DNA from: CAYNST01 sp964546435
GTDB lineage: Bacteria; Pseudomonadota; Gammaproteobacteria; Pseudomonadales; Cellvibrionaceae
Length of the DNA: 64,000 nucleotides
Reading direction: 5' to 3'
Assembly: GCA_964546435.1 (NCBI GenBank)
Contig: CAZJKJ010000012.1
Location: forward strand, 8,427-72,426
A program made the translations under genes and the position numbers. Numbering within the stretch: position 1 is the stretch's first letter; every line of letters begins with the position of its first letter. The notes below the pieces were generated by a model, which had not been told where the DNA came from, did no database searches, and saw only the letters and a program-made list of their open reading frames with translations. Of this stretch, positions 1-8,649 are shown piece by piece.

Positions 1-125
1 ACTTCACACTGCTCGCCATAGGCGCACAATGCCTGGAAATCGGTCGGATTCTCGGCATGCGTCTGGAGCGCGCACAGGAACATTAATCCGGCAGTCAAGC
101 GGGCCATGCAACGGATGTACTTCAA
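1..125 (-). CDS. Secreted protein of unknown function, 5' part only
   Basis: The left edge cuts this minus-strand gene after about 41 codons. A TTG start at 125 has a good GAGGAG ribosome site six bases upstream; an in-frame ATG at 107 is the alternative. The first residues form a clear signal peptide: Lys and Arg near the start, a hydrophobic stretch (LTAGLMFLCAL), and a likely cleavage after THA. The mature part begins ENPTDFQALCAYGEQCE, with two cysteines visible, so an exported protein with a disulfide is plausible. Too little remains to recognise a family. Confidence 0.5.
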   Translation of the reverse strand, partial: MKYIRCMARLTAGLMFLCALQTHAENPTDFQALCAYGEQCE

Positions 126-251
126 CGGCGTCTCCTCAAGGTTGTCACTTCAAGTGTAGCGAGGAAATGCGGGGTTGCGTCAAACGCATTAGTTATAGGA
201 TGGCGCGATTTTATGAGAGACCGGCACGGCAGACCCGGGTTTCCGGTGCGC

Positions 252-863
252 TTAGGGTACCTCTGGGCGCAGATTTTCCCAGTCCCGGGGCGTGTTTACG
301 TTGAAGAAAGGATCTTCATCGCCCTCCCAAAGCACGGTGGTATGGGTTAAAGTATGCGCCGCTTTATGCAGGGACCGAACTCCCGAACGGTGCAGTTCGA
401 GCAGCGTGGGGTAACAATCCACCGACCAGAGCGCACAGGCGTAATGGTCGCGGTTATGGCTGCGGGCGTAGGCGACGTCCGCGCCCGCCTCACGAGCGGC
501 GCAGTGCAGTTGTTCCACCAGGTCGAGGGGAATCCGGGGCGTATCTGTCGGGAAACTGGCGAGCCAGCGGACCGGTCGTCCGCCATCGCAGAGCCAGGCC
601 ATGGCGCTGATGATGCCGGCCAGGGGACCGGTGCCGGGTTCGCCGCGGTCGTGGATGGCGGGGAGCCGGCAGGCCGCGAAGCGATCCAGATCGCCCGCTG
701 CGGTAATGACCAGTCCCTGTACCTGCGGCGCTGCCCGCGCAATGGTGTGTTGCAGCAGCGTTTGTCCGCGCCATTGCAGGAAGAACTTGTCGGGCCGGTC
801 CATGCGGCGGCTTTGGCCGCCGGCCAGGAGCACGCCAAAAATGGAATTTGTTGCTGCAGACAT
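252..863 (-). CDS. mobA: Molybdenum cofactor guanylyltransferase MobA
   Basis: MobA joins GMP to molybdopterin to make the guanine dinucleotide form of the molybdenum cofactor in the cytoplasm. The 203-residue product is close to the usual length. It shows the nucleotide-binding signature LAGGQSRRM near residue 11 followed by DK, a central PTDTP that holds the metal-binding Asp, and a C-terminal FFNVNTPRDW typical of the family. The usual RMGG is RMDR here, a small deviation. I chose ATG 863 because LAGG follows eight residues later; the open frame runs further upstream but without homology. It is divergent from pdxH, with a shared promoter region of about 110 bases. Confidence 0.9.
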   Translation of the reverse strand: MSAATNSIFGVLLAGGQSRRMDRPDKFFLQWRGQTLLQHTIARAAPQVQGLVITAAGDLDRFAACRLPAIHDRGEPGTGPLAGIISAMAWLCDGGRPVRWLASFPTDTPRIPLDLVEQLHCAAREAGADVAYARSHNRDHYACALWSVDCYPTLLELHRSGVRSLHKAAHTLTHTTVLWEGDEDPFFNVNTPRDWENLRPEVP

Positions 864-971
864 GGGTGAAGTACCAGTAAAATAGCCGGCTTTCGCTCGC
901 GCAGAGACGCTTTGCTGATCGCACTTTAACCTCCTGATTTGAAAAAAGCACGAGAGCCGGTGGAACCGCCT

Positions 972-1607
972 ATGGATCTGGAAAACATGCGCCGGGAGTA
1001 CCTGCAGGGCGGGTTGTCCCGATCGCAGCTGCGTGACAACCCGGTCGAACAGTTTCGTCTCTGGTTTGAGCAGACGACAAACCTCAATCTTTGCGATCCG
1101 TCGGCCATGGTGCTGGCGACGCTGGGGCATGCCGGGCAGATCCGGCAGCGCACCGTACTGCTCAAGCATCTTGATGACGCCGGATTCGTGTTTTTTACCA
1201 ACTACGGCAGTGCCAAGGCCGCGGATATCGCCCTTAATCCCGGTGTGAACCTGCACTTTCCCTGGCACGCCATCGAGCGCCAGGTCATGGTGCAGGGGAT
1301 CGCGGAACGACTGAGTGCGGAAGAATCCGGCGTCTACTTTTCATCCCGGCCCCGAGACAGCCAGATTGCCGCCTGGGCGTCCCGGCAGAGTCAGCCGGTG
1401 ACCTCGCGCAAGGCACTCGAAGAACAGTTCGATTACTTCAGACAACAATTCAGCAATGGCACCGTCCCCCTTCCCGATTTCTGGGGCGGCTACCGGGTGA
1501 AGCCCCAGCGCTTCGAATTCTGGCAAGGTCGGGCGAGCCGTCTGCATGACCGCTTCGAGTACCGGCTGGAAGCGGGCAGTTGGCGGATAGACAGGTTGGC
1601 ACCATGA
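972..1607 (+). CDS. pdxH: Pyridoxamine 5'-phosphate oxidase
   Basis: This FMN enzyme oxidises pyridoxine or pyridoxamine 5'-phosphate to pyridoxal 5'-phosphate, the last step of vitamin B6 synthesis and salvage. Family landmarks are visible in order: RREYLQGGL at the start, RTVLLKH, FFTNYGSAKA, FPWHAIERQVMVQG, RPRDSQIAAWAS, PLPDFWGGYRV, FEFWQGRASRLHDR and the invariant tail IDRLAP. From ATG 972 the protein is 211 residues; an in-frame TTG at 939 would add 11 residues but lacks a good ribosome site. The stop overlaps the next start (ATGA at 1604), so it is translationally coupled to the oxidoreductase. Confidence 0.92.
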   Translation: MDLENMRREYLQGGLSRSQLRDNPVEQFRLWFEQTTNLNLCDPSAMVLATLGHAGQIRQRTVLLKHLDDAGFVFFTNYGSAKAADIALNPGVNLHFPWHAIERQVMVQGIAERLSAEESGVYFSSRPRDSQIAAWASRQSQPVTSRKALEEQFDYFRQQFSNGTVPLPDFWGGYRVKPQRFEFWQGRASRLHDRFEYRLEAGSWRIDRLAP

Positions 1608-2599
1608 TGCGTTATATCGACTTCGAAACACCGGGTGGCCCGGACGTCCTGCAATTGAAGCGCGGCGCGCTGCCGACCTTCGAGCACGACGAAGTGCTCA
1701 TCCAGGTGGCCGCTGCCGGCGTCAACCGGCCAGACCTGATGCAGCGCGAAGGCAAGTATCCGGCACCCGAGGGTGCTTCTCCGATTCTGGGGCTGGAAGT
1801 GGCCGGATTTGTCGCCGCCGTGGGCAAGGACGCGGGCCCCTGGCGGGTCGGCCAGCGGGTGTGCGCCCTGACCAATGGTGGTGGTTATGCGGAATTTGTC
1901 AGTGTGCCTGCCAAACAGTGCATGCAGGTTCCGGAGTCCCTGGACTTTGTGACGGCGGCCGCATTGCCCGAAGCACTGTTCACGGTGTGGAGCAACGTTT
2001 ATGAACGCGGTGCGCTGGGGGTCGGCGAGACCCTGCTGATCCACGGCGGCAGCGGCGGGGTGGGCTCTATTGCCGTGCAGATGGCCCGCATCACGGGCGC
2101 CCGGGTTTATGCCACGGCGGGCACAGATGAACGGTGCCGGGTCTGTGAACGTCTCGGCGCCTTGCGGGCCATCAACTACAACCAGGAAGATTTCGTCGAA
2201 GTCATCAAGCAGACCACCGGCCGCGGTGCCGACGTCATTCTGGATCCTGTTGGCGGTGACTACATTCAGCGCAACATGCAGGCGGCCGCGACCAACGGGC
2301 GTATCGTCAGTATTGCCTTTCAGCACGGTTCAGTTGCCCAGATCAACTTCATGCCCATGATGCTCAAGCGGCTGTCGCTCACGGGCTCCACCCTGCGCTC
2401 ACGCAGCGCCCAGGAAAAGGCCGTCATCGCCCGGCACGTGAGCCGCAAGATCTGGCCGGCGGTGCTGGCGGAGCGGATCAAACCGATCATCTATCGCGTC
2501 TACCCCCTCGCGGAAGCGGCGGAGGCGCATCGCGAGCTGGAAAGTGGTCGGGTCGTGGGCAAAGTGGTGCTGATTACCGATAAGTACGAGATGTTCTGA
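1604..2599 (+). CDS. NAD(P)H quinone oxidoreductase, PIG3/zinc-free MDR family
   Basis: This is a medium-chain dehydrogenase/reductase of 331 residues without the structural zinc lobe. It starts with MRYIDFETPGGPDVL, has the substrate-domain GVNRPDLMQREGKYP that marks the PIG3-like quinone reductase branch, and carries the Rossmann motif GGSGGVGSIAVQMA near residue 150 for NADPH. The family reduces quinones using NADPH; the substrate here is unknown. The start ATG overlaps the pdxH stop by four bases, which fits a two-gene operon. The functional link to B6 metabolism is not obvious. Confidence 0.85.
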   Translation: MMRYIDFETPGGPDVLQLKRGALPTFEHDEVLIQVAAAGVNRPDLMQREGKYPAPEGASPILGLEVAGFVAAVGKDAGPWRVGQRVCALTNGGGYAEFVSVPAKQCMQVPESLDFVTAAALPEALFTVWSNVYERGALGVGETLLIHGGSGGVGSIAVQMARITGARVYATAGTDERCRVCERLGALRAINYNQEDFVEVIKQTTGRGADVILDPVGGDYIQRNMQAAATNGRIVSIAFQHGSVAQINFMPMMLKRLSLTGSTLRSRSAQEKAVIARHVSRKIWPAVLAERIKPIIYRVYPLAEAAEAHRELESGRVVGKVVLITDKYEMF

Positions 2600-2650
2600 C
2601 GACGGGGCAAACCCGCCGGGATTGCGGGTCGACCCGTTCAGCGGGGGGCG

Positions 2651-3757
2651 TCAGGACGCGACCAGCCCGTATTCCCGATCCAGTATGTCGAGGATTTCCG
2701 CTTTGGGATTGGTCGAAACTGCCAGCGGCCGGCCGGTGATTTTTTCCGCGATGCCGGTATAGGTTCTGGATACCTGCATCAATACCTCCACCGGCAGGGC
2801 GTTGTCCCGTGCCAGTGCCACCCGCTCGCCAAAACGGTCTTTGTTGAGCAGGATGTCCGGGTCGGGGAAATGGTTCAGCAGGAGTTGCCGGAAATCCTCT
2901 TTCGAGTTCTCCACGATTTTGCCTTCCCGGTAACTCGCACCGTCCCAAATCCTGGAAGAGTCCGGTGTGCCCACTTCATCCATGTAAATCAATTGCTGCC
3001 TGCCCTGGGCGTCGGTGATGTAGCCGAATTCGAATTTGGTATCCACAAAGATCTGGTCCAGCCCCGCGAGCGCGCGTTCGATCAGGCGGAAGCCGTCCTG
3101 CAATAACGTTTCGTAACGGCTGATATCGGCGGGACTGGCAAAGCCGAACGCCGAGTGGTTCTGTTCCATGTCCCGGCGGGATATGTTGACGTCATCCGCC
3201 TCCGGCACGCCGGGAATGCCTTTGAGAATGCCTTTGGTGGAAGGCGTGATCAGCAGTTCGGGCAGGCGCTGGTCTTTGAGCAGGCCATCGGCGAGCTGGA
3301 CGCCGCAGAATTCCCGCTCCCCCTTGGCATAGGCGCGCCACATGGAACCGGTGATGTACTGGCGGCAAATGGCTTCGATCATGACGGGCCGTGCCTTCTG
3401 CACGATCCAGACCAGCGGATGCGGAATGTCCAGAATATGGCTGTCCGCCAGCCCCTGGTCGCGAAACAACTGAAACCAGTGATTGGAAATTGCATTCAGG
3501 GCTGCGCCCTTGCCGGGGACGCCGAGGAGGTTGCCCTCGCCGTGCCAGATGCAGTCAAACGCGGAAATCCGGTCGCTGATCACCATGATGGCCAGAGGCG
3601 CATCTTCCCGGGCGGCGTAATTGCGCTCCCGGATCAGCCGCCGGCTGTCCGCTTCGGTCAGCCAGTAGACCGAGCGGACTTTGCCGCTGTGGACCGGCTG
3701 CTGGGTGCGGATGGGCAGGTCATTGTTGACCGCGAGAACCTGGTCGGCTGAGTTCAT
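2651..3757 (-). CDS. purC: Phosphoribosylaminoimidazole-succinocarboxamide synthase, long form
   Basis: PurC makes SAICAR from CAIR and aspartate with ATP in de novo purine synthesis. The product (368 residues) is of the long type seen in many gammaproteobacteria and resembles yeast Ade1 rather than the short E. coli enzyme. Landmarks are GKVRSVYW near residue 28, MVISDRISAFD, a central EAICRQYITGSMW, KFEFGYI, and YMDEVGTPDSSRIWD. I chose ATG 3757; an in-frame GTG at 3769 is possible, but its bases look like the ribosome site. It stands alone on the minus strand and is convergent with the oxidoreductase gene. Confidence 0.9.
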   Translation of the reverse strand: MNSADQVLAVNNDLPIRTQQPVHSGKVRSVYWLTEADSRRLIRERNYAAREDAPLAIMVISDRISAFDCIWHGEGNLLGVPGKGAALNAISNHWFQLFRDQGLADSHILDIPHPLVWIVQKARPVMIEAICRQYITGSMWRAYAKGEREFCGVQLADGLLKDQRLPELLITPSTKGILKGIPGVPEADDVNISRRDMEQNHSAFGFASPADISRYETLLQDGFRLIERALAGLDQIFVDTKFEFGYITDAQGRQQLIYMDEVGTPDSSRIWDGASYREGKIVENSKEDFRQLLLNHFPDPDILLNKDRFGERVALARDNALPVEVLMQVSRTYTGIAEKITGRPLAVSTNPKAEILDILDREYGLVAS

Positions 3758-4025
3758 GTCAATTTCCACTGGTTTTGGTCGGGCTGTATCCGGGTTGTAT
3801 CCCGGACTTGCTGCAGGCGTATGCCGGAAACGGTGGCCGGGTTAGCGGGCGGATGTTTCCCCGGGCGCGATGCCGGATGCCATTGGCGAGGAGGCGCGAT
3901 CATAGCAAATCCTGGTGCTGCCATGTGAAATCGGCGAGGAGGAAATATCGACATTGCTCGTTTATAATTGCGCCACTTCTGCCCGCCCATCATGGGCCGA
4001 CCCTCTTCCTCTTCCATTCAGGCTA

Positions 4026-5393
4026 ATGTTCACCATGAAAACCCAATTCTGGCGTCGGGTGCTGTTGCTGGCGCTGCCGGTCGCTCTGCAAATGTTGTTG
4101 CAAGCTGCATTGGGCATGGCGGATGTGGCGATGGTGGCGGGGTTGGGCAGTGCTACCGTGGCGGCGGTAGGGCTGGCGGCGAAGCTGCATTTTCTGCTGC
4201 TGGTGCTGATGGCGGGAATAGGCACGGCCGGCAGTATCCTGATTGCGCAGTATGTCGGCGCCCGCGACATCGGCGGTGGGCAACGGGTGCTGGCGGCGAC
4301 GCTGTTCATCGGTACGGCGGTAGCGCTGCCGCTCACGTTGCTGTTTGCATTGGGCAGATACTGGCTGGGATGGCTCAACCCGGACCCGGCCGTGATCGAG
4401 GTGGCCGCGCGGTTTCTCTGGATCACGGCGCCGGTGGTGCTGTTCACCCAATGCATCGTCATCTATGAAGCGGCCCTGCGGGCGATGGGGATGACGCTGC
4501 TGCCGCTCATGGCCACGGCGACCGCTGCCGTGCTGAACATTCTGCTCAATTATGTCCTGATATTCGGGCACTTCGGGTTCGAAGCCATGGGTGCCGAAGG
4601 CGCCGCCTGGGGGACATTGATCGCCCGGGGCGTCCAGGTGCTGATCGTACTGGGGTGGCTCTACGCCCGGCGCCAGCCGTTTGCCCTCGGCGGGCGGGCG
4701 CTGCTGGCCGGCACCCGCGGGCGTACCCTGAAGCACTTTGTTACCTTTGCGACCCCTCTGGTGACCAATCATGTCATCTGGGGCGTCGGCAACGCGGCGT
4801 ATCACGTGGGGATGGGGTATGCCGGTACGGATGCCCTTGCGGTGATGGGCGTGATGGTTCCCTTTGAAACCGCCTTCTTTGCCCTGTTTGTGGGCGTCGC
4901 CAACGCCTCGGCGGTGATGGTGGGTAATGCACTGGGCGCCGACGACCCGGACGAAGCGCGGCGACTGCAGGTGTTTTTCGACCGCCTTGCGCTGATTCTG
5001 GTGGGGTGTCTGAGTGCAGTGGTGCTGTTATCTGGTCCGGGATTAATCCGGGGTCTGACGATTCTGGAGCCGGCGACCGCCCAACTGCTGATTAATGCAC
5101 TCTATGTTTTTTGCGGTGGCGTCTGGCTGAAAGTCCTCAACATGATCCGCATCCTCGGTATCCTGCGCGCCGGCGGCGACAACCGGTTCTGTCTCATGAC
5201 CGACATCATCGTGATGTGGCTGTTCGGATTGCCGCTGTTCTTGACGGCGGTATCCCGGGAGTTTGCCTTTCTCACGCTCTATGCCCTGACTTATGTGGAG
5301 GATCTGCTGAAGTTTCTGCCGGTGCTGTTGCGGATCCGCACCGGCATCTGGATCCGGAACCTCACCCGGGAGCCGGAGGAGGCGCCCAGATAG
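4026..5393 (+). CDS. MATE family multidrug efflux transporter
   Basis: The 455-residue product is an inner-membrane protein with about twelve hydrophobic segments in the two-fold pattern of MATE transporters, which export cationic drugs in exchange for Na+ or H+. The first helix (VLLLALPVALQMLLQAA) ends in GMADVAMVAGLGS, the position of the family's conserved loop. Later, NHVIWGVGNAAYHVGMGYAG and VANASAVMVGNALGADDPDEA match the second repeat. The substrate cannot be predicted. ATG 4026 and ATG 4035 are both possible starts. The upstream 268 bases are shared with the divergent purC. Confidence 0.88.
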   Translation: MFTMKTQFWRRVLLLALPVALQMLLQAALGMADVAMVAGLGSATVAAVGLAAKLHFLLLVLMAGIGTAGSILIAQYVGARDIGGGQRVLAATLFIGTAVALPLTLLFALGRYWLGWLNPDPAVIEVAARFLWITAPVVLFTQCIVIYEAALRAMGMTLLPLMATATAAVLNILLNYVLIFGHFGFEAMGAEGAAWGTLIARGVQVLIVLGWLYARRQPFALGGRALLAGTRGRTLKHFVTFATPLVTNHVIWGVGNAAYHVGMGYAGTDALAVMGVMVPFETAFFALFVGVANASAVMVGNALGADDPDEARRLQVFFDRLALILVGCLSAVVLLSGPGLIRGLTILEPATAQLLINALYVFCGGVWLKVLNMIRILGILRAGGDNRFCLMTDIIVMWLFGLPLFLTAVSREFAFLTLYALTYVEDLLKFLPVLLRIRTGIWIRNLTREPEEAPR

Positions 5394-5475
5394 ATGAGTG
5401 CGGGCTCGCAAGTCGATTTTTATCGCTGTGCCTGTTAAGGTTTGCGCACTCCAGGTTTCCCGCAGGATACCCTTC

Positions 5476-7188
5476 ATGCTTCGTTTACCTAACTTGATGT
5501 TCTTGAGCGTCTGTCTGTGGATTTGTGGGTGCGCTGAATTCGGAACCCGCGCCGCGCCGACGGACTCTGCCTACGCATCCGTGACGGCAGACGGGAAGGG
5601 CGCCATTGCCAGCGTCAATCCCCTTGCGACCCAGGCCGGGCTGGATGCGTTCGCCGCGGGAGGCAATGCCATCGATGCGGCGGTGGCGGTCGCTTTTACC
5701 CTCGGTGTGGTCGATAGCCATAATTCCGGTGTTGGCGGTGGCTGCTTTATTCTGGCACGCCTCGCCAATGGTGAGATTCTGGCTATTGACGGGCGGGAAA
5801 TGGCGCCGGCCCGGGCAACCAGAGACATGTTTATCCGCAACGGTCAGGCGGAACCCGAGTTGAGCAAGACCGGCGCCCTGGCAGTGGGGATTCCCGGTTC
5901 GGTGGCAGCGCTGCACCAGTTGCAGAGCCAGGCCGGCAAATTGCGCTGGCCGGACCTGTTGTTGCCGGCGGCGGAGTTGGCGGAGGAAGGCTTTGCCGTG
6001 GACCGGACCCTGGCGTTGCGGCTGGCGAGAACCTTTCCGGCCATGCAGGGATTTCCCGCCACGGCGCGGGTATTTTCCACGGCAGAAGGAACGCCCCTGC
6101 AGGCCGGTGACCGGCTTGTGCAGCAGGATCTGGCGGGCAGCTACCGGGCGCTGGCGCAATGGGGGCCGGAATGGTTCTATCGCGGCGAATTTGCCAGCCG
6201 CGCCGGCAACTGGATGGCGCAAAATGGCGGTCTTGTCACGGCGGCCGATTTCGCCGGTTACCGTACCAAGCTGCGTACTCCGGTAAAAAGCGAATTCAAC
6301 GGCTACACCATTTACGGCTTTCCGCCCCCCAGCTCCGGAGGCATCCATGTGGGGCAAATGCTCAACATGCTGTCGGCACTGGCCTGGGAGCGCCGCAGTG
6401 AAGCGGATCGTTATCATCTCCTCGCCGAAGTGATGCGCAGCGCATTTGCGGATCGGGCGTTCTGGCTGGGCGATGCCGATTATGTCAATGTGCCTGAGCG
6501 CCTGCTGGCGCCTGCCTACGCACAGCAGCGGGCCGGCCAGATCAGTCTGGACAAGGCGGCAATCCAGGTCGAGCATGGCAATCCTGCCACAACCGCTGAA
6601 GGGCTTCTGGACAAACATACCACTCATATCGCGACGGCAGATTCACAGGGTAACTGGGTCGCAATTACCACTACTTTGAACACCAGTTTTGGCAGCAAGG
6701 TCATGATTCCCGAAACCGGGATCCTTCTGAACAACCAGATGGACGATTTTTCTGCCCAGGTCGGCGTTCCCAACGCCTTTGGTCTGGTTGGAACCGACGC
6801 CAACAGCGTGGCGCCCGGCAAACGTCCGTTGTCGAGCATGAGCCCCACGCTGGTCATGAAAGGCCAGACGCCGGTGCTGACCCTGGGTGCAGCGGGCGGG
6901 CCGACCATTATTTCTCAGGTTCTGCAGGTGCTGCTGAACCATCTGGCGCTGCAGGAGCCCGTTGCCGAGGCGATTGCCAAGCCTCGAGTTCACCATCAAT
7001 GGCAGCCGGACACCCTGTTTGTGGAGCCGACGATGGATCCGGCGCTGCGTGGCGAGCTGGAATCCCGTGGCCACACGCTCAAGGAGATCGGCGCGTTTGG
7101 CGGGACTCAGGCCATTGCCCTGGAAAATGGTGTGCTGGTGCCGGTGACTGAACCCAGAATCATTGAGCGCAACGCGCAGGCGCAGTGA
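5476..7188 (+). CDS. ggt: Gamma-glutamyltransferase, predicted lipoprotein
   Basis: Gamma-glutamyltransferase cleaves glutathione and related compounds and transfers the glutamyl group. The proenzyme of 570 residues cuts itself into large and small subunits at a threonine, here Thr382 in HTTHIATADSQGNW. Other landmarks are GGNAIDAAVA, GVGGGCFIL, the PPPSSGG turn and ILLNNQMDDF after the cleavage site. The N-terminus is a lipoprotein signal ending ICGC, with Cys19 the likely lipid anchor, so it probably acts in the periplasm attached to a membrane. ATG 5476 has a GCAGGA site nine bases upstream. Its 3' end overlaps the convergent dusC by 29 bases. Confidence 0.93.
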   Translation: MLRLPNLMFLSVCLWICGCAEFGTRAAPTDSAYASVTADGKGAIASVNPLATQAGLDAFAAGGNAIDAAVAVAFTLGVVDSHNSGVGGGCFILARLANGEILAIDGREMAPARATRDMFIRNGQAEPELSKTGALAVGIPGSVAALHQLQSQAGKLRWPDLLLPAAELAEEGFAVDRTLALRLARTFPAMQGFPATARVFSTAEGTPLQAGDRLVQQDLAGSYRALAQWGPEWFYRGEFASRAGNWMAQNGGLVTAADFAGYRTKLRTPVKSEFNGYTIYGFPPPSSGGIHVGQMLNMLSALAWERRSEADRYHLLAEVMRSAFADRAFWLGDADYVNVPERLLAPAYAQQRAGQISLDKAAIQVEHGNPATTAEGLLDKHTTHIATADSQGNWVAITTTLNTSFGSKVMIPETGILLNNQMDDFSAQVGVPNAFGLVGTDANSVAPGKRPLSSMSPTLVMKGQTPVLTLGAAGGPTIISQVLQVLLNHLALQEPVAEAIAKPRVHHQWQPDTLFVEPTMDPALRGELESRGHTLKEIGAFGGTQAIALENGVLVPVTEPRIIERNAQAQ

Positions 7189-8155
7189 TTTGCCCGGTTG
7201 CGGCAAACGCAGCGGTGGGCACGCCCGCCCGGTCAAAGGCGGCGTCGATATCGGCGGGGAGGCGGCTGCGTTTGATGGCTTCGAAGAATACACCCGCTTC
7301 CGGATATTGACGCTGCAGGTAAACCAGCCATTGCTTCAGGCGGTTGCCGCAGTATCTGCCGGCATAATGCCGCAGGGTCTGCTGATGATATTGGTAGACC
7401 AGAGGCAATAATTCGTCCCAGCTCAGGCAGCGCCGTGGTTGTCCCGCCAGGTCCGCCTTGATCTGTCGGGCGAGATCGGGTTTCGCCAGCAGGCCGCGCC
7501 CGAGCATCACGTCCGTACAGCCGGATTCTTCCCGACAGCGGTGAAAATCCGCCAGTGACCAGATCTCGCCGTTGGCGATGACCGGAATGTCCAGCGTCTC
7601 GCGAATCTCTCGAATGCAGTGCCAGTAGGCGGGCGGCTGATAGCGATCCGCTTTGGAGCGGGCATGAACCACCAGTTCATCGGCGCCGGCCGCACGGATG
7701 GCGCAGGCATTTTCGACGTAGCGGGCACGCTCGTGGTAGCCCAGACGGATCTTGGCGGTAACCGGTACTTCGGGCGGCACGGCCAGCCGTACCGCCTTGA
7801 CGATGTCATACAGAAGTCCGGTTTCCTCCAGCAGACAGGCGCCGCCGCGACTTTTGTTGACGGTTTTGGCGGGGCAGCCGAAGTTCAGATCGATGGCTGG
7901 AGCGCCCATTCTGGCGGCCTTGTGGGCGTTCAGGGCAAGCACGTGCGGATCGGAGCCGAGCAGTTGCACGCGCACCGGCAATGCCAGCGGCGTCACCAGT
8001 TCGGGGCAGTACCGGCTGAAGACTTTCCGGGGGAGAACCGTCTGGGAAACCCGGATGAACTCCGTGACGGCCACATCAACGCCGCCGATTTCGGCGTAAA
8101 GCCGCCGCAACAGATGATCGACGACGCCCTCCATCGGGGCCAGATAGATTCGCAT
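7160..8155 (-). CDS. dusC: tRNA-dihydrouridine(16) synthase DusC
   Basis: This FMN enzyme reduces uridine 16 in the D-loop of tRNA. The start MRIYLAPMEGVVDHLLR is typical of the DusC branch. LNFGCPAKTVNKSRGGACLL contains the catalytic Cys, followed by the K of TAKIRLGYHER, the ELVVHARSK signature, IPVIANGEIW and MLGRGLL for FMN phosphate binding. The length is 331 residues. ATG 8155 is preceded by AGGTGCAGG; an in-frame GTG at 8164 is an alternative. The stop lies inside the end of ggt on the other strand. Confidence 0.9.
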   Translation of the reverse strand: MRIYLAPMEGVVDHLLRRLYAEIGGVDVAVTEFIRVSQTVLPRKVFSRYCPELVTPLALPVRVQLLGSDPHVLALNAHKAARMGAPAIDLNFGCPAKTVNKSRGGACLLEETGLLYDIVKAVRLAVPPEVPVTAKIRLGYHERARYVENACAIRAAGADELVVHARSKADRYQPPAYWHCIREIRETLDIPVIANGEIWSLADFHRCREESGCTDVMLGRGLLAKPDLARQIKADLAGQPRRCLSWDELLPLVYQYHQQTLRHYAGRYCGNRLKQWLVYLQRQYPEAGVFFEAIKRSRLPADIDAAFDRAGVPTAAFAATGQITAPARCAQ

Positions 8156-8649
8156 TGCCTGCACCTGGCTGAAAAAACGCGGCCATGGTATCAGCTTCGG
8201 CGGGCTGGCCCCAGGTTTGGCGACCGCCTGCGCGCACGACAGGTCGGTGGCCTCACGAGAAAATTGCGGAATTCATTCAAGGTCTGGCGGGTTGAGGTTG
8301 TAAGGCGCAGATTTCTTAGGCACTATTCACCTCCATTTTTTGCTGTGGTCAATTCAGAACGAATGGGCCGCTGTAATCCCCGCTCCGCGTCTGATACCCG
8401 TCCCGACCTGCCAACGGGACCGATCCCTGACGATCGAGATCAGCGAGCCGCGCGCACCAACGACTTGTATCTACGGCACTCGCCTGGGCGCGACGGCGCC
8501 ATGATTTCCAAGGTTTCAAATATGTTCGGGGGCTGACAGATCGAAGGTGAATGCGGCCGGTACCCACCGGCCGTTCTGCATTTAGATCAGGCTGCAATAT
8601 TGCGCTAGAATGGCCGCCCGTTGAGATAACACCGGATTGGAGAGCAGTT
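8156..8649. other. Divergent intergenic region dusC/pyk (494 bases)
   Basis: No gene is convincing here. Plus-strand open frames that cross it are antisense continuations of dusC. Close to pyk there is a possible -10 box TAGAAT at 8606-8611, with no good -35, and a clear TTGGAGAG ribosome site before the pyk ATG. The rest shows no strong hairpin or repeat. Confidence 0.4.

Noticed and set aside
4023..4805. Minus-strand frame of 260 codons opposite the MATE gene
   Set aside because: It is rich in His, Gln and Arg, the usual sign of the antisense of a membrane protein; no start site or motif.
7619..8536. Plus-strand frame of 305 codons opposite dusC
   Set aside because: It is antisense to a well-supported gene and shows no family features; it follows from the codon bias of a GC-rich gene.
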